From G963701675 sp963701675 (GTDB lineage Bacteria; Planctomycetota; Planctomycetia; Gemmatales; Gemmataceae), in NCBI GenBank assembly GCA_963701675.1, contig OY969623.1, positions 3,658,001 through 3,722,000 of the forward strand: DNA of 64,000 nt, in the 5' to 3' direction. Shown here piece by piece: positions 45,094 to 54,912 of this stretch. A program made the position numbers and the translations under genes. Numbering within the stretch: position 1 is the first letter of the stretch; the number at the start of each line of letters is the position of its first letter. Below the pieces are notes generated by a model. The model was not told the DNA's origin and made no database searches. It was given only the letters and a program-made list of their open reading frames with translations.

Positions 45094-46053
45094 TCATCGA
45101 GGCTTGTATTCTGCAGGAGCATGGCGCCCGAACAGGCCGAAGATCCCAGCGGCGCTAATACTCGCGCCGACATTTATAGTTTTGGCGCCCGTACGGTGAA
45201 GAAACTGAAACCATGATCCAAGCTGGGAATTAATAGTTTTTTCGAAGCTCAGTCGAGAGACTTTTCGCCCGAGGGACGCGCTGCTGCATCCGTCGAACTG
45301 CGTGTCACGGCGCACTGATCTTTCAGGCGCAGCGCTAACAAAAATACGACGGCCTAAGCTTACCCCGGCGCGAGTGGTCCAAGCCTTGTGCCGCCATCCG
45401 CGGCGGTGCAATTCGGACACCACCGGCCAGAGCGACTGCTTGTTCAAGAACAAGGTAAAGATATCGCGTATTCGTCGGGCCTCGTGTTCATTAACCACCA
45501 GGCGGCGCTGGAGCGGATCAAGATCGTATCCCAAGAGGGGCCGGCCTCCGGTCCATTTGCCTTTGCGGCGGGTGGCGGCCATCTTGTCGCGGGTCCGTTC
45601 GGAGATGATCTCCCGTTCGAACTGGGCAAACGACAAGAGCACATTCAAGACCAGCCGGCCCATCGACTGGGCCGTGTTGAACTGCTGGGTAACGGAGACG
45701 AAGGAGACCTGATGCTTATCGAAGGTCTCCATCAACTTGGCGAAGTCCAGAAGCGACCGGCTCAACCGATCGACTTTATAGGTCAGCACGCAATCGATTT
45801 GCCCGGCTTCGATATCGGCCAAGAGGCGCTTGAGCGCCGGCCGATCAATGGAAGCGCCGCTGAAACCGCCGTCGTCGTAGCGAGTGGGTAGGCAGATCCA
45901 GCCTTCGTGGGCCTGGCTGGCGATGAAGGCTTGTGCGGCTTCGCGTTGGGCGTCGAGGGAGTTGAAGTCGTGATCGAGGCCTTCGCTGGTGGACTTACGG
46001 GTGTAGACGGCGCAGCGCACTTGAGAAGGCAACGTCACTTGGAGCTTGCACAT
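45094..46053 (-). pseudogene. Large serine recombinase, copy 3, 3' truncated
   Basis: Residues 1-230 (46053 to 45364) match copy 1, with only about six differences in the first 190 residues: Ser21 (RKSTSEG), YKVDRLSRS, FEREIISERTRD, KAWTTRAG. After TRAG the sequence switches to unrelated DNA, so the zinc ribbon and C-terminus are gone. The resolvase domain alone could still be made. Confidence 0.85.
45121..45216 (+). pseudogene. Ser/Thr kinase activation-segment fragment
   Basis: From ATG 45121: MAPEQAEDPSGANTRADIYSFG and a short tail to TGA 45216. This is the APE motif plus DIYSxG (helix F) block of a planctomycete Hanks-type kinase. Nothing else of the gene is present. It lies on the opposite strand inside the non-homologous end of recombinase copy 3. 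Confidence 0.5.
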
Positions 46054-46082
46054 TAGGAAGCCTCCTGGGTGCGGAGCGACAT
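46053..46082 (-). pseudogene. DUF2924 C-terminal remnant upstream of recombinase copy 3
   Basis: MSLRTQEAS followed by TAATG, matching the QAAS/KEAS end and stop/start overlap of the DUF2924-recombinase pair in copies 1 and 2. Shows that copy 3 derives from the same cassette. Confidence 0.5.
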
Positions 46083-46459
46083 GCCATGCAACGCCCGGAA
46101 GTTATGAACTCCAGCAGATGCCTTACATATATTAAGGATAACCAAAAGCCCATGCCACCCGCGCATTGGCAGATCCTGCCAAATCATAAACCAAAGATAT
46201 CAAAGCATTTGCGGAACGAAATGGCAGGTTTGGATGAGTATACAGCCAACTAACGGCGCAAGAAATCCCGTCGCACTACGATATAAATCTGCTATCAGCA
46301 ATATGTTACGTCTATCTTCGTCGTTTTCAACGCAACTTGGCAAAACCTCGTTTAACCTGCCAATAGTGCGCAAGAACTCTCAGGAACCGTCATTCGGACT
46401 CCCATCTTCGAAGAGACAAGGCGGAGAGAGATCTGCTTTGGCGTGATCAGTCGCGGAGG
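46083..46459. other. AT-richer gene-free stretch between copy 3 and the 42-bp repeat
   Basis: Visibly richer in A/T than its neighbours, with no gene recognised. In copies 1 and 2 the ligase and Ku genes would lie here, so they have been lost or never existed in this copy. Confidence 0.4.
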
Positions 46460-46501
46460 CGGTCGATGCAGTTCGAAACTCGTTGCCCGCCTGTTACCAT
46501 C
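46460..46501 (+). repeat. 42-bp repeat, copy B (inverse of 17355-17396)
   Basis: Exact inverse of 17355-17396. A strong terminator hairpin begins at its right end. Confidence 0.8.
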
Positions 46502-46542
46502 CAGAAGGCGGAGCTGTTTGTCACGACCTTCTGGATTTTTTT
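46499..46542 (+). terminator. Rho-independent terminator
   Basis: ATCCAGAAGG ... CCTTCTGGAT, perfect 10-bp stem, followed by a run of seven T. No clear upstream gene on the plus strand. Confidence 0.75.
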
Positions 46543-46621
46543 GCGCGAATTGTCGGCATGTTAGCCGATCCAGTCGGCCGTGAACGGCAGACGTGCTTGT
46601 TCCGCGTCCGGTGAACGCTTA

Positions 46622-47936
46622 CTACGGACGCGCGTCAGGCATGTCCGTTGCGAGGAACTTCGAAAGCTCCTCAGCCAAAATTCCGTGAACTGCGCGCTCG
46701 ATCTCCTGCTCAGCCATGGGATCGAACAAACCGATTCGTGCTCTTTCTCTTAGCCCGCTCTCCGCATCCTTTATCCCGACGACAAATTCAGTCGGTAGGG
46801 CGCGTCCTATGATTTCTGACACTGTATCGGGGTTTCCTTGTGTAAGAGCTACTTGGCGATGCAGTATTACTTGATACCGGGCCTCATTTTGATCGCCCGA
46901 ACTGCCGTGCCTAATAGAAACGAACTTCCCCATCTGAGATTGAATAGCTGCCACTGCCAATTGGTAAGCTCGGTCCAGAGCGTGAAAAAGGCCAACGACG
47001 CGAAGAGCCCTTTTCGTGGCAGGCGCCTCGGACACCCGCTTGCTTAGTTCAGCGAGCCGCTCAGCGAAAGGAACATCCAAACATTCGACCGCTGAAGAGA
47101 GGAGGCATTCTAGTTCTCGCGCAGGGAGTCAATGGATTGCCATCGTCGGTCGGGATCATATTCGAATCCGACGTCAAAAATGCGCTGCAGCCTGTCATAC
47201 TGTCGGCTTTCCATATTTGGTAAAAAGCGGCGCACACTTACACGTTGATGCGGTTTGCTGTAGTCGGGCGTATTGATCAATCCGGGGCGCGCCTTCGTCA
47301 AGAGGAAAAAGAAAATGCCTAAGGTTTGGGTAATATCCGATCGCGGATCCCGCTTTGCATCTCCCGGTACCATCTGTTCGGGAAGGATCATGAATCAATT
47401 GCCAACTCCTTGATCGGACTCCGTTTCAAATTCGCAATCAGTTTTCTCGTTAAACGCCAAGCCAAAATCGATGAGCACGGGATCACTTGGATCGCCCTGA
47501 CGCAAGATCACGTGGCACGGCTTGATGTCTCGGTGAATAACGCCCTGTTCATGGCAGAACTTCAGAACAGCCAGAACCTTGATGATCATGTTCGCTGCGA
47601 CCGTGAGATCTATTGTGAAGTCGTTTGCGAACTGCTCCAGATCCACTCCCTTGATTCGTTGCATGACAAAATAGAGCTCAACGTCGTCCCTAAAGCTTGC
47701 AGCATTTGAATCTTCTAAGGACGCGATTCCGGGGTGTTCCAGCGTTTCGAGGGACGCCACTTCTCTGTACATGCGCCGGCACTGATCGCATCATCCTGCC
47801 GCTTCAGTATCTTCAGCACGTAGTTGAATTCGTCGTTAGAATCATCGGAACGTTTGGCGGCGAACGTGTGCCCCTGATTACCACCAGGGAGAGCGGGGCC
47901 TCTTGTCCATGTTCCTTTCCACATGTCTTTCTTCAT
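46622..47936 (-). pseudogene. Hanks-type Ser/Thr protein kinase, decayed
   Basis: Starts MKKDMWKGTWTRGPALPGG at 47936. Gly-loop GGNQGHTF, YVLKILK, a catalytic loop with GVIHRDIKPCHVIL and IDFGLAF are readable. There is a frameshift at about 47777 (CCC to CC), an in-frame TGA at 47395-47397 (AATTGATTC; CGA would restore N-R-F), and a further frame change at about 47108 before the C-terminal helical part ending at 46622. Too many lesions for function. Membrane helices are not seen; kinase domain only. Confidence 0.75.
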
Positions 47937-48140
47937 GAGCGGCCAACCTATTCAGGCGCGACCCGAGGCGGCGTTCTTCTTGAAGCCGCCCTTGTGAAAC
48001 TTCGCGATGACGTTTGTCACGGAACCATTCGGATTTCTATCTTGCCGTGAGTCCTTGCCAGTTCCCTGAAGGTCGCCGAAATCAAACATCAGGAGCCCAC
48101 AAATTGCCAAATGATGACATTCAGGGGACGGGGGAAAAGG

Positions 48141-48437
48141 CTACTGAATCGTCCTGCCGAGTGGGCTCGGCGCGCAGTACAGATGCTTTAGTGCAGGAAG
48201 GTGACTCACACCAACAACATCTATTGCTTGGCAATGGCGCCACAGGGTCATAATATCGATCTCTTCCAGTAAATAGGCTCGGAATGCCTTTGCCATCATT
48301 TCCGGCTGCGCGGCGCCCACCGCAATCTCATAAGATCGAATAGTGTGGGAAACACCGTTGCTTGAGCCAGAATAATGTCCTCTTGCAACGAAGACTCGGC
48401 ACTGGGCAGCGGTCGGAACACCCGCGCGCGCAATAAT
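48141..48437 (-). pseudogene. Open-frame remnant, unknown
   Basis: A 99-codon frame without a start codon: VPTAAQCRVFVARGHYSGSS, then SYEIAVGAAQPEMMAKAFRAYLLEEID and SHLPALKHLYC. It looks like real coding sequence (helical, sensible composition) but I do not recognise a family. Confidence 0.3.
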
Positions 48438-48469
48438 CTAGAGGCGAGTCGGGGACGAGGACCGTCCGC

Positions 48470-48664
48470 TCAAACGCAAATCAACCCGCGCTCACGCTCG
48501 TGGACAAGAATGTAGGTGATCACGGACGTGCCTGCAGGCCTTGGTTTACCACTCGCCGCGTGATACTGTGACGCCAGTTCTTCAACTTGCTGCTGACCGG
48601 GCGACATCGCGAGCAGGGCCCGTAGTTCCAACTCTCTTTCGCGAAGGGTTTTCTTGGTTGTCAT
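48470..48664 (-). CDS. Small conserved-looking planctomycete protein (64 aa)
   Basis: Start at 48664 (MTTKKTLRERELELRALLAMSPG). Helical protein with QVEELASQYHAASGKPRPAGT and the end SVITYILVHERERGL. The pattern of a helix, ASG.PRP.GTSVI and VHERERGLI is one I associate with short planctomycete proteins of unknown function. The PilZ gene precedes it on the same strand. Confidence 0.55.
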   Translation of the reverse strand: MTTKKTLRERELELRALLAMSPGQQQVEELASQYHAASGKPRPAGTSVITYILVHERERGLICV

Positions 48665-48712
48665 TGGGGACTCCCACAACGAACGAGGATTTCGTTCGTG
48701 TGTTCATTGTGA

Positions 48713-49039
48713 TTACAGCAACTCCCGTACCTCGGCATCGCTGAGATGGCGATCGAAGGCGCCGCCAGCCATGTAGTGGCCGCCTGGGAAGACCCGCACA
48801 TGGACAACTCGTAGGGTGACTCGGCAGGCAAACCCGCTCAGCGTGAGATATAACTCAAGCCCCAACGCTGCCCCTAGCCCCACTGGGCCGGGCAGGACCA
48901 CGCAGGCGCCGCCCGGTGAAATGTCGAGGACTCCATCAAGCATCGGCCCGCCGGCGCCCAATACCCGGCCGGCGGTACTCGCGCCGCAGAGGAATCGCGC
49001 CTGTTTACGCCGTTCCACTCCTCCTAGATGGGTCGCCAA
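48713..49039 (-). CDS. PilZ-domain protein
   Basis: 108 residues. RRKQARFLCGASTAG fits the RxxxR c-di-GMP binding motif, and LDISPGGACVVLPG is the D/NxSxxG block. A beta-barrel follows, then AGGAFDRHLSDAEVREL. Would bind cyclic di-GMP and relay it by protein contact. Lies downstream of a sigma-54 activator gene on the same strand. Confidence 0.75.
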   Translation of the reverse strand: MATHLGGVERRKQARFLCGASTAGRVLGAGGPMLDGVLDISPGGACVVLPGPVGLGAALGLELYLTLSGFACRVTLRVVHVRVFPGGHYMAGGAFDRHLSDAEVRELL

Positions 49040-49133
49040 GTCGTCCTCTGAATCGCGGCTCCGGTTGCCTCTGTTGCAGCCACCTGGGTGCGGGCAGCCT
49101 CGCGCGCACGCATTTCACCCCGCCGGCTGCGTA

Positions 49134-49997
49134 TCAGAAGAGCGACTCGGGAAGGTGCTTCATCAGCAATTCCGGGCCCGTATTCGCAAGCACCGCGCAC
49201 CGCACCACGTTCGCCAGTTGGCGAATGTTCCCCGGCCAGGCGTAGCCCTCCAGAGCCGCCAGTGCCGGGGTGCTAAGGCGGGCGGGCGCTTTAGCCAGCG
49301 CCTCACTAAAACGGGCCACCATCCCGTGCACCAACGGGGCGATATCGTCTGTGCGCTCCCGCAGCGGGAGCAGGTGCAGAGCGAAGACGTTTAGGCGGTA
49401 GTAAAGGTCGGAACGGAACGTGCCCTGAGCGACCGCCCCTTCGAGGTCTTGATTGCTGGCGGCGATGACGCGGGCGTGAGACATCATGGTCCGGTTGGAG
49501 CCAACGGGCTCATACTCGCCATCCTCCAAGACGCGGAGCAACTTGACCTGCCGGTCGAGTCCGAGGGCATCGATCTCGTCCAGGAGGATCGTGCCAGTCC
49601 CAGCCGCGGCGAATTTCCCCGGCTTACCCTGATCGGCGCCGGTGAACGCCCCCCGCATGTGACCGAACAATTCGCTCTCGATCAGAGTGGCGGCCAGAGC
49701 TCCACAGGAAACGACCAGGAAAGGCTGCTCGCGGCGGGGCGAGCAGTCGTGGATCAGCCGTGCCAAGTAGCTCTTGCCCGTGCCGGTCTCGCCGGTGATC
49801 ACCACAGCCATATCGTGTGAGGCGGCCAGGGCGATACGCGGGGCGAGTGCTAGCAGGGAAGGTGTTTCAGCGAATCGAGCGCTGGGAACCACGGTCTGCG
49901 CACCATGGACGCTAAAAGGTTCCACTGCTTTCCGGGCGCTGCGTGTCCGCGCCGGCTGAGCGCTAGAGCGAAGGAGTTCACGCTGGATTCGGAACAT
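49134..49997 (-). CDS. Sigma-54-interacting AAA+ activator without receiver or Fis domain
   Basis: Start at 49997 (MFRIQRELLRSS). Walker A GETGTGKS, sigma-54 contact loop GAFTGA (in FGHMRGAFTGADQG), Walker B ILLDEID, arginine finger region FRSDLYYRL, and GYAWPGNIRQL at the end. 287 residues, so only the AAA+ domain: the N-terminal regulatory domain and the C-terminal DNA-binding helix are absent, suggesting that it acts with separate partners or is truncated after the GNIRQL part. The adjacent PilZ gene may supply the signal. Confidence 0.88.
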   Translation of the reverse strand: MFRIQRELLRSSAQPARTRSARKAVEPFSVHGAQTVVPSARFAETPSLLALAPRIALAASHDMAVVITGETGTGKSYLARLIHDCSPRREQPFLVVSCGALAATLIESELFGHMRGAFTGADQGKPGKFAAAGTGTILLDEIDALGLDRQVKLLRVLEDGEYEPVGSNRTMMSHARVIAASNQDLEGAVAQGTFRSDLYYRLNVFALHLLPLRERTDDIAPLVHGMVARFSEALAKAPARLSTPALAALEGYAWPGNIRQLANVVRCAVLANTGPELLMKHLPESLF

Positions 49998-50325
49998 TGG
50001 TCTCCTAACTCCGTGGAGCACGGGTCAGTGGTTAACCAGGAAGGCGGTGGTGCGTCGCGAACTCATCGAGCGTCGAGTGACCGGCTGGAAAGCAGTGTCC
50101 GGGGCACTGGGCTCAGATCGGCTGATCACGGCCGTGGTCGCCCCGCCAACGCGTGTTGATGGCGGTCGACTTCGATTCAACCGACCGACAGCCGTGGCGG
50201 AAGCGTCGAGAGACGCTCGTAGACGGGTAGCCGGCTCCCGTGAAGCGAGCTCGGTTCCACCGCGATCCACAACATTCACAGAGCCAACTCGAAAACGCAT
50301 CACTCAGTTGACACCGCCGCCATAG
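49998..50325. other. Gene-free stretch upstream of the sigma-54 activator
   Basis: No gene recognised in about 330 bp. Presumably carries the activator's promoter. A strong hairpin follows at 50327-50385. Confidence 0.3.
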
Positions 50326-50326
50326 A

Positions 50327-50385
50327 AAAAAAAAGCCGGCGTGGAGGAATACCTCGAAGGCATTCGACCACGTCGGCTTACTCGT
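50327..50385 (-). terminator. Long two-part terminator hairpin
   Basis: On the minus strand AAGCCGACGTGG ... CCACGCCGGCTT, with an inner stem GAATGCC/GGTATTC, followed by a run of about 10 T (A-run at 50327-50336 on the plus strand). The upstream transcript on that strand is not identified. Confidence 0.6.
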
Positions 50386-50477
50386 TTACCGGCCCCCCGG
50401 CACAGCCGGGTTGTCGTTAATCTAGTCATCCAACTTCAAATTAGTCTATATGACGGGGCTTCTTCGACAAGCGAACC

Positions 50478-51182
50478 ATGAAACGCCGAGATGCCGGGTT
50501 TCCACGCACGACAAACCGGCACGTGACACACTCGACGGAGGGGATGGCGATAACACCATCATCCAGTATCGCCGTTTCTCGAAGCCTGCGGGGCACTAAC
50601 CAAATGCCGAGGCACTTTTCCTACACCGCGTACCAACCGCCGAAGAAAATCCCGCATGCGCTCGCCCACCGCGCCGTTCCGACGGTAAACCAGTGGTTCC
50701 AAGATCACGTGCAGATCGGCTACACATCCATGCCCGTCGAGGAAATGCATCTCACCGTGCGAATGCCGTATGGGGGGCAGGATCAGTGGCCCATCGCAAA
50801 TCTACTTGGTGCAGATAGCGGCCTATTTCGCTTTCGCGATACGGTGACCCACGATGGCAGCAACTCGGGCGATTTCGGCGGCAATCTGGAGGTGGTGCCC
50901 TATTCCGATGAATACTTGCTGGGCCGCATTCTGATCGGCAACACCATGAAGACCAAGCTTGCAGACTTCCTTACCGCCCAAGAAGTCCAGAATCCGTTCA
51001 GTGTCGACGTTAATTGGCTCGCCGTAGGCCACGTCGACGAAATAGTCGGATTCGCCCCCGGCGGCACGCGCGGCTACAAGGTCGTTCACGCCAGTCCCGA
51101 TTACGCCCAGCAATTGTTGGGGCGAGGAGTCGAGCCTTCGGCATTGACTGAGGACCTGTTTTATTCTACGGCTCCCAACTAA
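50478..51182 (+). pseudogene. Protein-arginine-deiminase-like core, C-terminally truncated
   Basis: Contains VNQWFQDHVQIGYTSMP, which aligns with the catalytic Asp region of PADs (WMQDEMEFGY in PAD4), DSGLFRF, FGGNLEVVP, LGRILIGNTM, DFLTAQEVQNPFSVDVNWLAVGHVDE (the catalytic His-x-Asp block). The end, with the catalytic Cys, is missing: the frame stops at STAPN. Without Cys it cannot be active. PADs convert protein arginine to citrulline and are rare in bacteria. The N-terminal 50 residues look unrelated. Confidence 0.7.
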
Positions 51183-51360
51183 CCTTGAGCTCAAGCCGCT
51201 TCAGTCCGTAGACGATGGCGCCGGCGACAGGCAATTCCAGGCGACTAAAGAGGGGAAGCGCCTACCTTCGTCAAAGCCATACGCCTACCTCTCGACTCGT
51301 GCGACCCATTCAGGTTATCATGGGAGCGTGGAGATAGACGCACACCCAACGAGGAGTTCC

Positions 51361-51486
51361 ATGACGCTCAAATTGGGTGCGGAGCAGCGCATCCGGAAGC
51401 GGGGGGTCCTCGGAGGCGAGTTCTTCGGTCCGCTCCGAGATCCGCCGCCGTCGTTGCGCGGAAGATTTTGCTTTGTCTATTTGTAG
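51361..51486 (+). CDS. Small ORF (41 aa)
   Basis: ACGAGGAG lies upstream of ATG 51361; stop TAG at 51484-51486. Starts MTLKLGAEQRIRKRG; no family recognised with confidence (the opening faintly recalls the start of RnpA). May be the 5' remnant of a larger gene. Confidence 0.3.
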   Translation: MTLKLGAEQRIRKRGVLGGEFFGPLRDPPPSLRGRFCFVYL

Positions 51487-51515
51487 ATCACATCACGCTA
51501 GGGCTGATGGATCCC

Positions 51516-52109
51516 CTAAGGAAGCACGTCGATTTCCAGGCGGTAACTGGCGTTCGCCAGTCCACTTTGCAGTTCAACTCTAAGGAACATGCCGCCCGAT
51601 CCAACCGGTGCATCAAGATTCTCGGTGACGCCGTTACCCACGTTTTGTGAGGTCGCTATCACGTTGCCCCCCGCATCGAGGAGAGTGAGTTTCAGGTCGG
51701 CGTTGGCCGCCGGTTTCAGGCGGACTCTCGTCCCTTCGCTCAGAGCGCGTGCGGGCAGCGCAAAAACGTCCTTGTCGATGAAGCGATCGACGATTCCGGT
51801 CAGTAAAGCAGGAAACGTGGAAAGCGCGTGTGCCTGAGCAATGGATTCGTTCGGTTCTTTCTCGGGGACGTTGCCAATGATCAAGCTAAGGCCGACGTTT
51901 GGTGTGTCATGGCCGATCACCAAGTCTGGAATCCCATCGCCATTAGCGTCGAACGCCTGCACACGCATCGCTGGGCTGGTCGAAATCTGCGGCGGAGTGT
52001 TTTCCACCAACCTGACGACGCCATTTTCGGTTTCATTCCGGAGAACGAAGGTCGGGCCGGCGAATTGCGCCATCACGAGGTCGATTCGACCGTCGCCGTC
52101 TAAATCCAT
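51516..52109 (-). pseudogene. FG-GAP and PPC-domain surface-protein end, 5' truncated
   Basis: FG-GAP repeats MDLDGDGRIDLVMAQ and FDANGDGIPDLVIGHD, then a PPC-like domain (VDRFIDKDVFALPARAL ... LRVELQSGLANASYRLEI). In-frame sequence continues upstream to about 52180 with PEFPNGNKDTDGD, then meets an unrelated plus-strand FG-GAP gene. The start is lost. Calcium-binding, exported when whole. Confidence 0.7.
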
Positions 52110-52118
52110 AAAAACCGG

Positions 52119-53249
52119 ATGATCGCCGTCGGTGTCCTTATTCCCGTTCGGGAATTCGGGATAGTAGACCTGAGTAAAGATGTCGCCGTCGCCAATTTCT
52201 TCACGAAAACCGTAACCGTATTACTTAACAACGGGAAAGGCATATTTCCCACCACCACAACCTACCCGAACGCGCCCACACGGCCTCATGCCCTTGCGAC
52301 CGGAGACGTAAATTCGGACGGAAAGGTTGACCTCGTGGCTGCCGGAGATCAAGGAGAACTGTGTGTCTACCTTGGTCAGGGCAATGGCACTTTTGCTGCT
52401 GCCCTGCAGGCGCCCATATTAGTCAACACACTGGATATTGCACTGGCCGATTTGGACGGCGATGGCATCTTAGATGCCGTACTAGGTCGTCAATTTAGCG
52501 CGGTGAGCGTTCTTTTCGGGAACGGAGATGGAACATTCAGCGACGGACCTAATTATGGAACCGGGGGCGCCGACGACATTCACGTCGTCATTGCCGATCT
52601 CAACGATGATGGCGCTCTGGATGTCGCGGCAGCGGGCGGGTCGAACGCGCGCGTTCTGCTCAACAAGGGAGGCGGAACCTTCGAATCGCCGAAGTCTATT
52701 CCGACGACAGTTTGCGCCCTGACTATCGACGTCGGTGATCCGAATGGAGATGGCATTGTCGATCTGGTGACCGGCGGATTTGGCGTTAGCTTCATGATGG
52801 GAAATGGCGACGGAAGTTTCTCCCCCGGCACTGCATATGCCATCGGAGCGGGTCTGTTTGACGCGATTGTCGCCGATCTGAATTCGGATGGGTTTGATGA
52901 CGTGGTCGGCACCATTCCTACTTTCTCATTGGTGTCGATTGCATGGGGAACGAGCGACCGCTCGGCCCCAGATCACCCTGCGCACGACCTAAGCCTCGAA
53001 AATGTATCACCTTTTCGCCCTTGCGATAACCAATGTGCCAACCCAATTTCCACCGTCCCGCCGAGTAGTTCCAAGCCGATCCTTCGACCATTCTCCGTGA
53101 AACGAAGTCAGCAGATGGGCACGATTGACATCGGTGCATTCGAGGCGCAATCGCCGCCGGTACCGCCTGTGAAACCACCGGCGCAACGTCCTGGTGTTAA
53201 CCTCGCCACGCTTTTGGCTACGCCTGATTTGATGGCGATTAGAGTGTAG
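52119..53249 (+). pseudogene. FG-GAP protein with foreign 3' end
   Basis: From about 52185 the repeats read DVAVANFFTKTVTVLLNNGKG, GDVNSDGKVDLVAAGD, ADLDGDGILDAVLGR, ADLNDDGALDVAAAGG, GDPNGDGIVDLVTGG and ADLNSDGFDDVVG. The first 66 bp of the frame are antisense to the other FG-GAP gene. The tail QMGTIDIGAFEAQSPPVPPV at 53117-53249 matches choice-of-anchor-Q proteins (compare 14162). The stretch in between, 52940-53110, is not typical of either. So the gene is a chimera of two surface-protein families. Confidence 0.7.
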
Positions 53250-53567
53250 AGACTTCCGCCGGAGTAGGCCGGCGAGCGCCGTCACTCAACACTGATTAGG
53301 TGAGGGGGATCCGTCCCATGTCGATGCGCCGAAGCCGAAATTGCGAGCGTCCGGTCGTCATAATGCCGCTGAAGCGGCCGACGGTGCGCCGTAGCGAGCA
53401 TTCCAGTGAACGCGTGTGTGCGCAAACTTCGGAGAGCCACTACAGTAAGGTCCAGATAACGCCCGCCAATCAGAAACTTCCCGAAACAGGGATCGACCAC
53501 AAGTCGGGAATGTTCTTCGGCCCAAAGAAGCGACCGGCTCGGTGATGATCGGATGGACTGATTCTCG
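53250..53567. other. Gene-free stretch
   Basis: No recognisable gene or motif in about 320 bp. Confidence 0.3.
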
Positions 53568-54018
53568 TCAACGTCGCCCCATGGCGTCTAGTTGACGCCC
53601 GCCACCAACAACCGCGTCCAACGATGATAGACTCAGGGACTGAATCTCACCGACGAATGGTGGCGGCGGCGTGGGTCTTGATCGAATGGCAAAACTCTTG
53701 GCTGACACGGCGCGTTCGTGAGTGAAAGCACAACAGTCGAGGCTTTTTGGCTCCGTGTTTTGAATCCGAGCGACGCGGCGCGAGTTCTCGACTGAGCTGA
53801 CTGCGCGAAAAAATTGATCGGTTAGCAAAACATCGCCCGAGTTCAAGTTTAGTTCAGTCGTTGGAGTGGGCAATCCCCAATCCCCATCGTTTAGAAGCAA
53901 GGCCAAGTCATTGGACCCGGAATTGGCCGCTGCGATGTCCAGAGTACCATCCCGATCGAAGTCTCCTAAAGTCAAGGACACCGGATTATATCCGCCCAAA
54001 TAGCTGACGCCTTGCGGA
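53568..54018 (-). pseudogene. FG-GAP fragment
   Basis: GVSYLGGYNPVSLTLGDFDRDGTLDIAAANSGSNDLALLLNDG is a single clear FG-GAP unit, then LNLNSGDVLL. The rest of the frame to 53568 is not recognisable. The upstream side joins the SmpA-like gene. Confidence 0.55.
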
Positions 54019-54205
54019 ACGCGCTCGGCTCGGTGGGTGGCCCGAGGATAGCGTGTACTTCTCCTTTCGTCATCCCTTCCTGAATTAGGTGGTACTTCGC
54101 GCCCAGCTGGAGATCGGGCTGAAGGAAGTCCGGCCACTGCTCTTCCGGCACTGCCATTGCAGTGGCGAAAGCTAATCCCGGCAACCAGAATAGGGCGCGC
54201 TTCAT
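54015..54205 (-). pseudogene. SmpA/OmlA (BamE-like) domain protein, 3' truncated
   Basis: Start at 54205: signal peptide MKRALFWLPGLAFATAMA, then YHLIQEGMTKGEVHAILGPPTEP, the family's GMTK.EV..ILG.P signature. It ends where FG-GAP sequence begins (about 54015). About 60 residues remain. Confidence 0.55.
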
Positions 54206-54392
54206 TGGATCCTCGCTCGAATGGATGTCTTCTCCAACAACATAGCACATCTGGCCGTCCACCAAATCGGTCCCGCATGAAACCGGGCTGTCAACAAATC
54301 AGGGCGAGTTCCAGGGCAAGTCATTCCTCAAGCTCCTGCTGTCGAAGGAAACAGACCTGGACTCGTTCCGGCGAACGCGGCCAATTCGGTAC

Positions 54393-54563
54393 TCATACGC
54401 CGTCGGGCAGCCCAATCGCAAAAGCCACAAGAGAAGTACCTAGCTTCTCCTTCAGGATCTGGTTCTCCGTGCGGAGGAAATCAATCGCATCTTGCTGTCG
54501 GTGGTTAACCCACCCCGCCATGCTCGTCACGAGAATGTGCCAAGGTTTGACGATGGAGTTCAT
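54393..54563 (-). pseudogene. N-terminal remnant of an integrase-core transposase
   Basis: Start at 54563: MNSIVKPWHILVTSMAGWVNHRQQDAIDFLRTENQILKEKLG. PW.LL..ALAGW.N..QQ..I.YLR.ENR.L.E.LG is the opening of a planctomycete IS family that continues into an rve domain. After KEKLG the frame loses similarity. Scar of an insertion. Confidence 0.6.
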
Positions 54564-54912
54564 GACCGACGACCGACGACCCGAAGCGCTGGCGGAAAGT
54601 CCCAGCATCGGGTCTCGCCGAGCGGATGTCAATCGTCAAATCGTTTGACTGGAGTCGAAATTCAATGTCGCAAACTCAATTGCACTCGCGAGTTCCACAT
54701 CGGCGGACTTTTCTTACCGAACGGGCTTTCGATCCTGGATCGAGTGGTGAACGGGCATATGCCAACTAAGTCTGCACGCTTTTCACGCGTCATTCCGTTC
54801 ATAGCTATAGAGCCTACGCACCCCCCGGCTGACACGACAGCGTCGTGAGTCGCGTCTTACCGGACTGCGGTTTTCCGGTGGCGAAGTTTGACCTAACTCT
54901 GGAGAACTTTCG
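54564..54912. other. Gene-free stretch upstream of the phosphorelay cluster
   Basis: No gene recognised in about 350 bp. Probably holds the promoter of the five-gene signalling cluster. Confidence 0.35.

Noticed and set aside
48014..48253. 79-codon plus-strand frame
   Set aside because: No ribosome site or motif, and the opposite strand holds a better coding-like frame.
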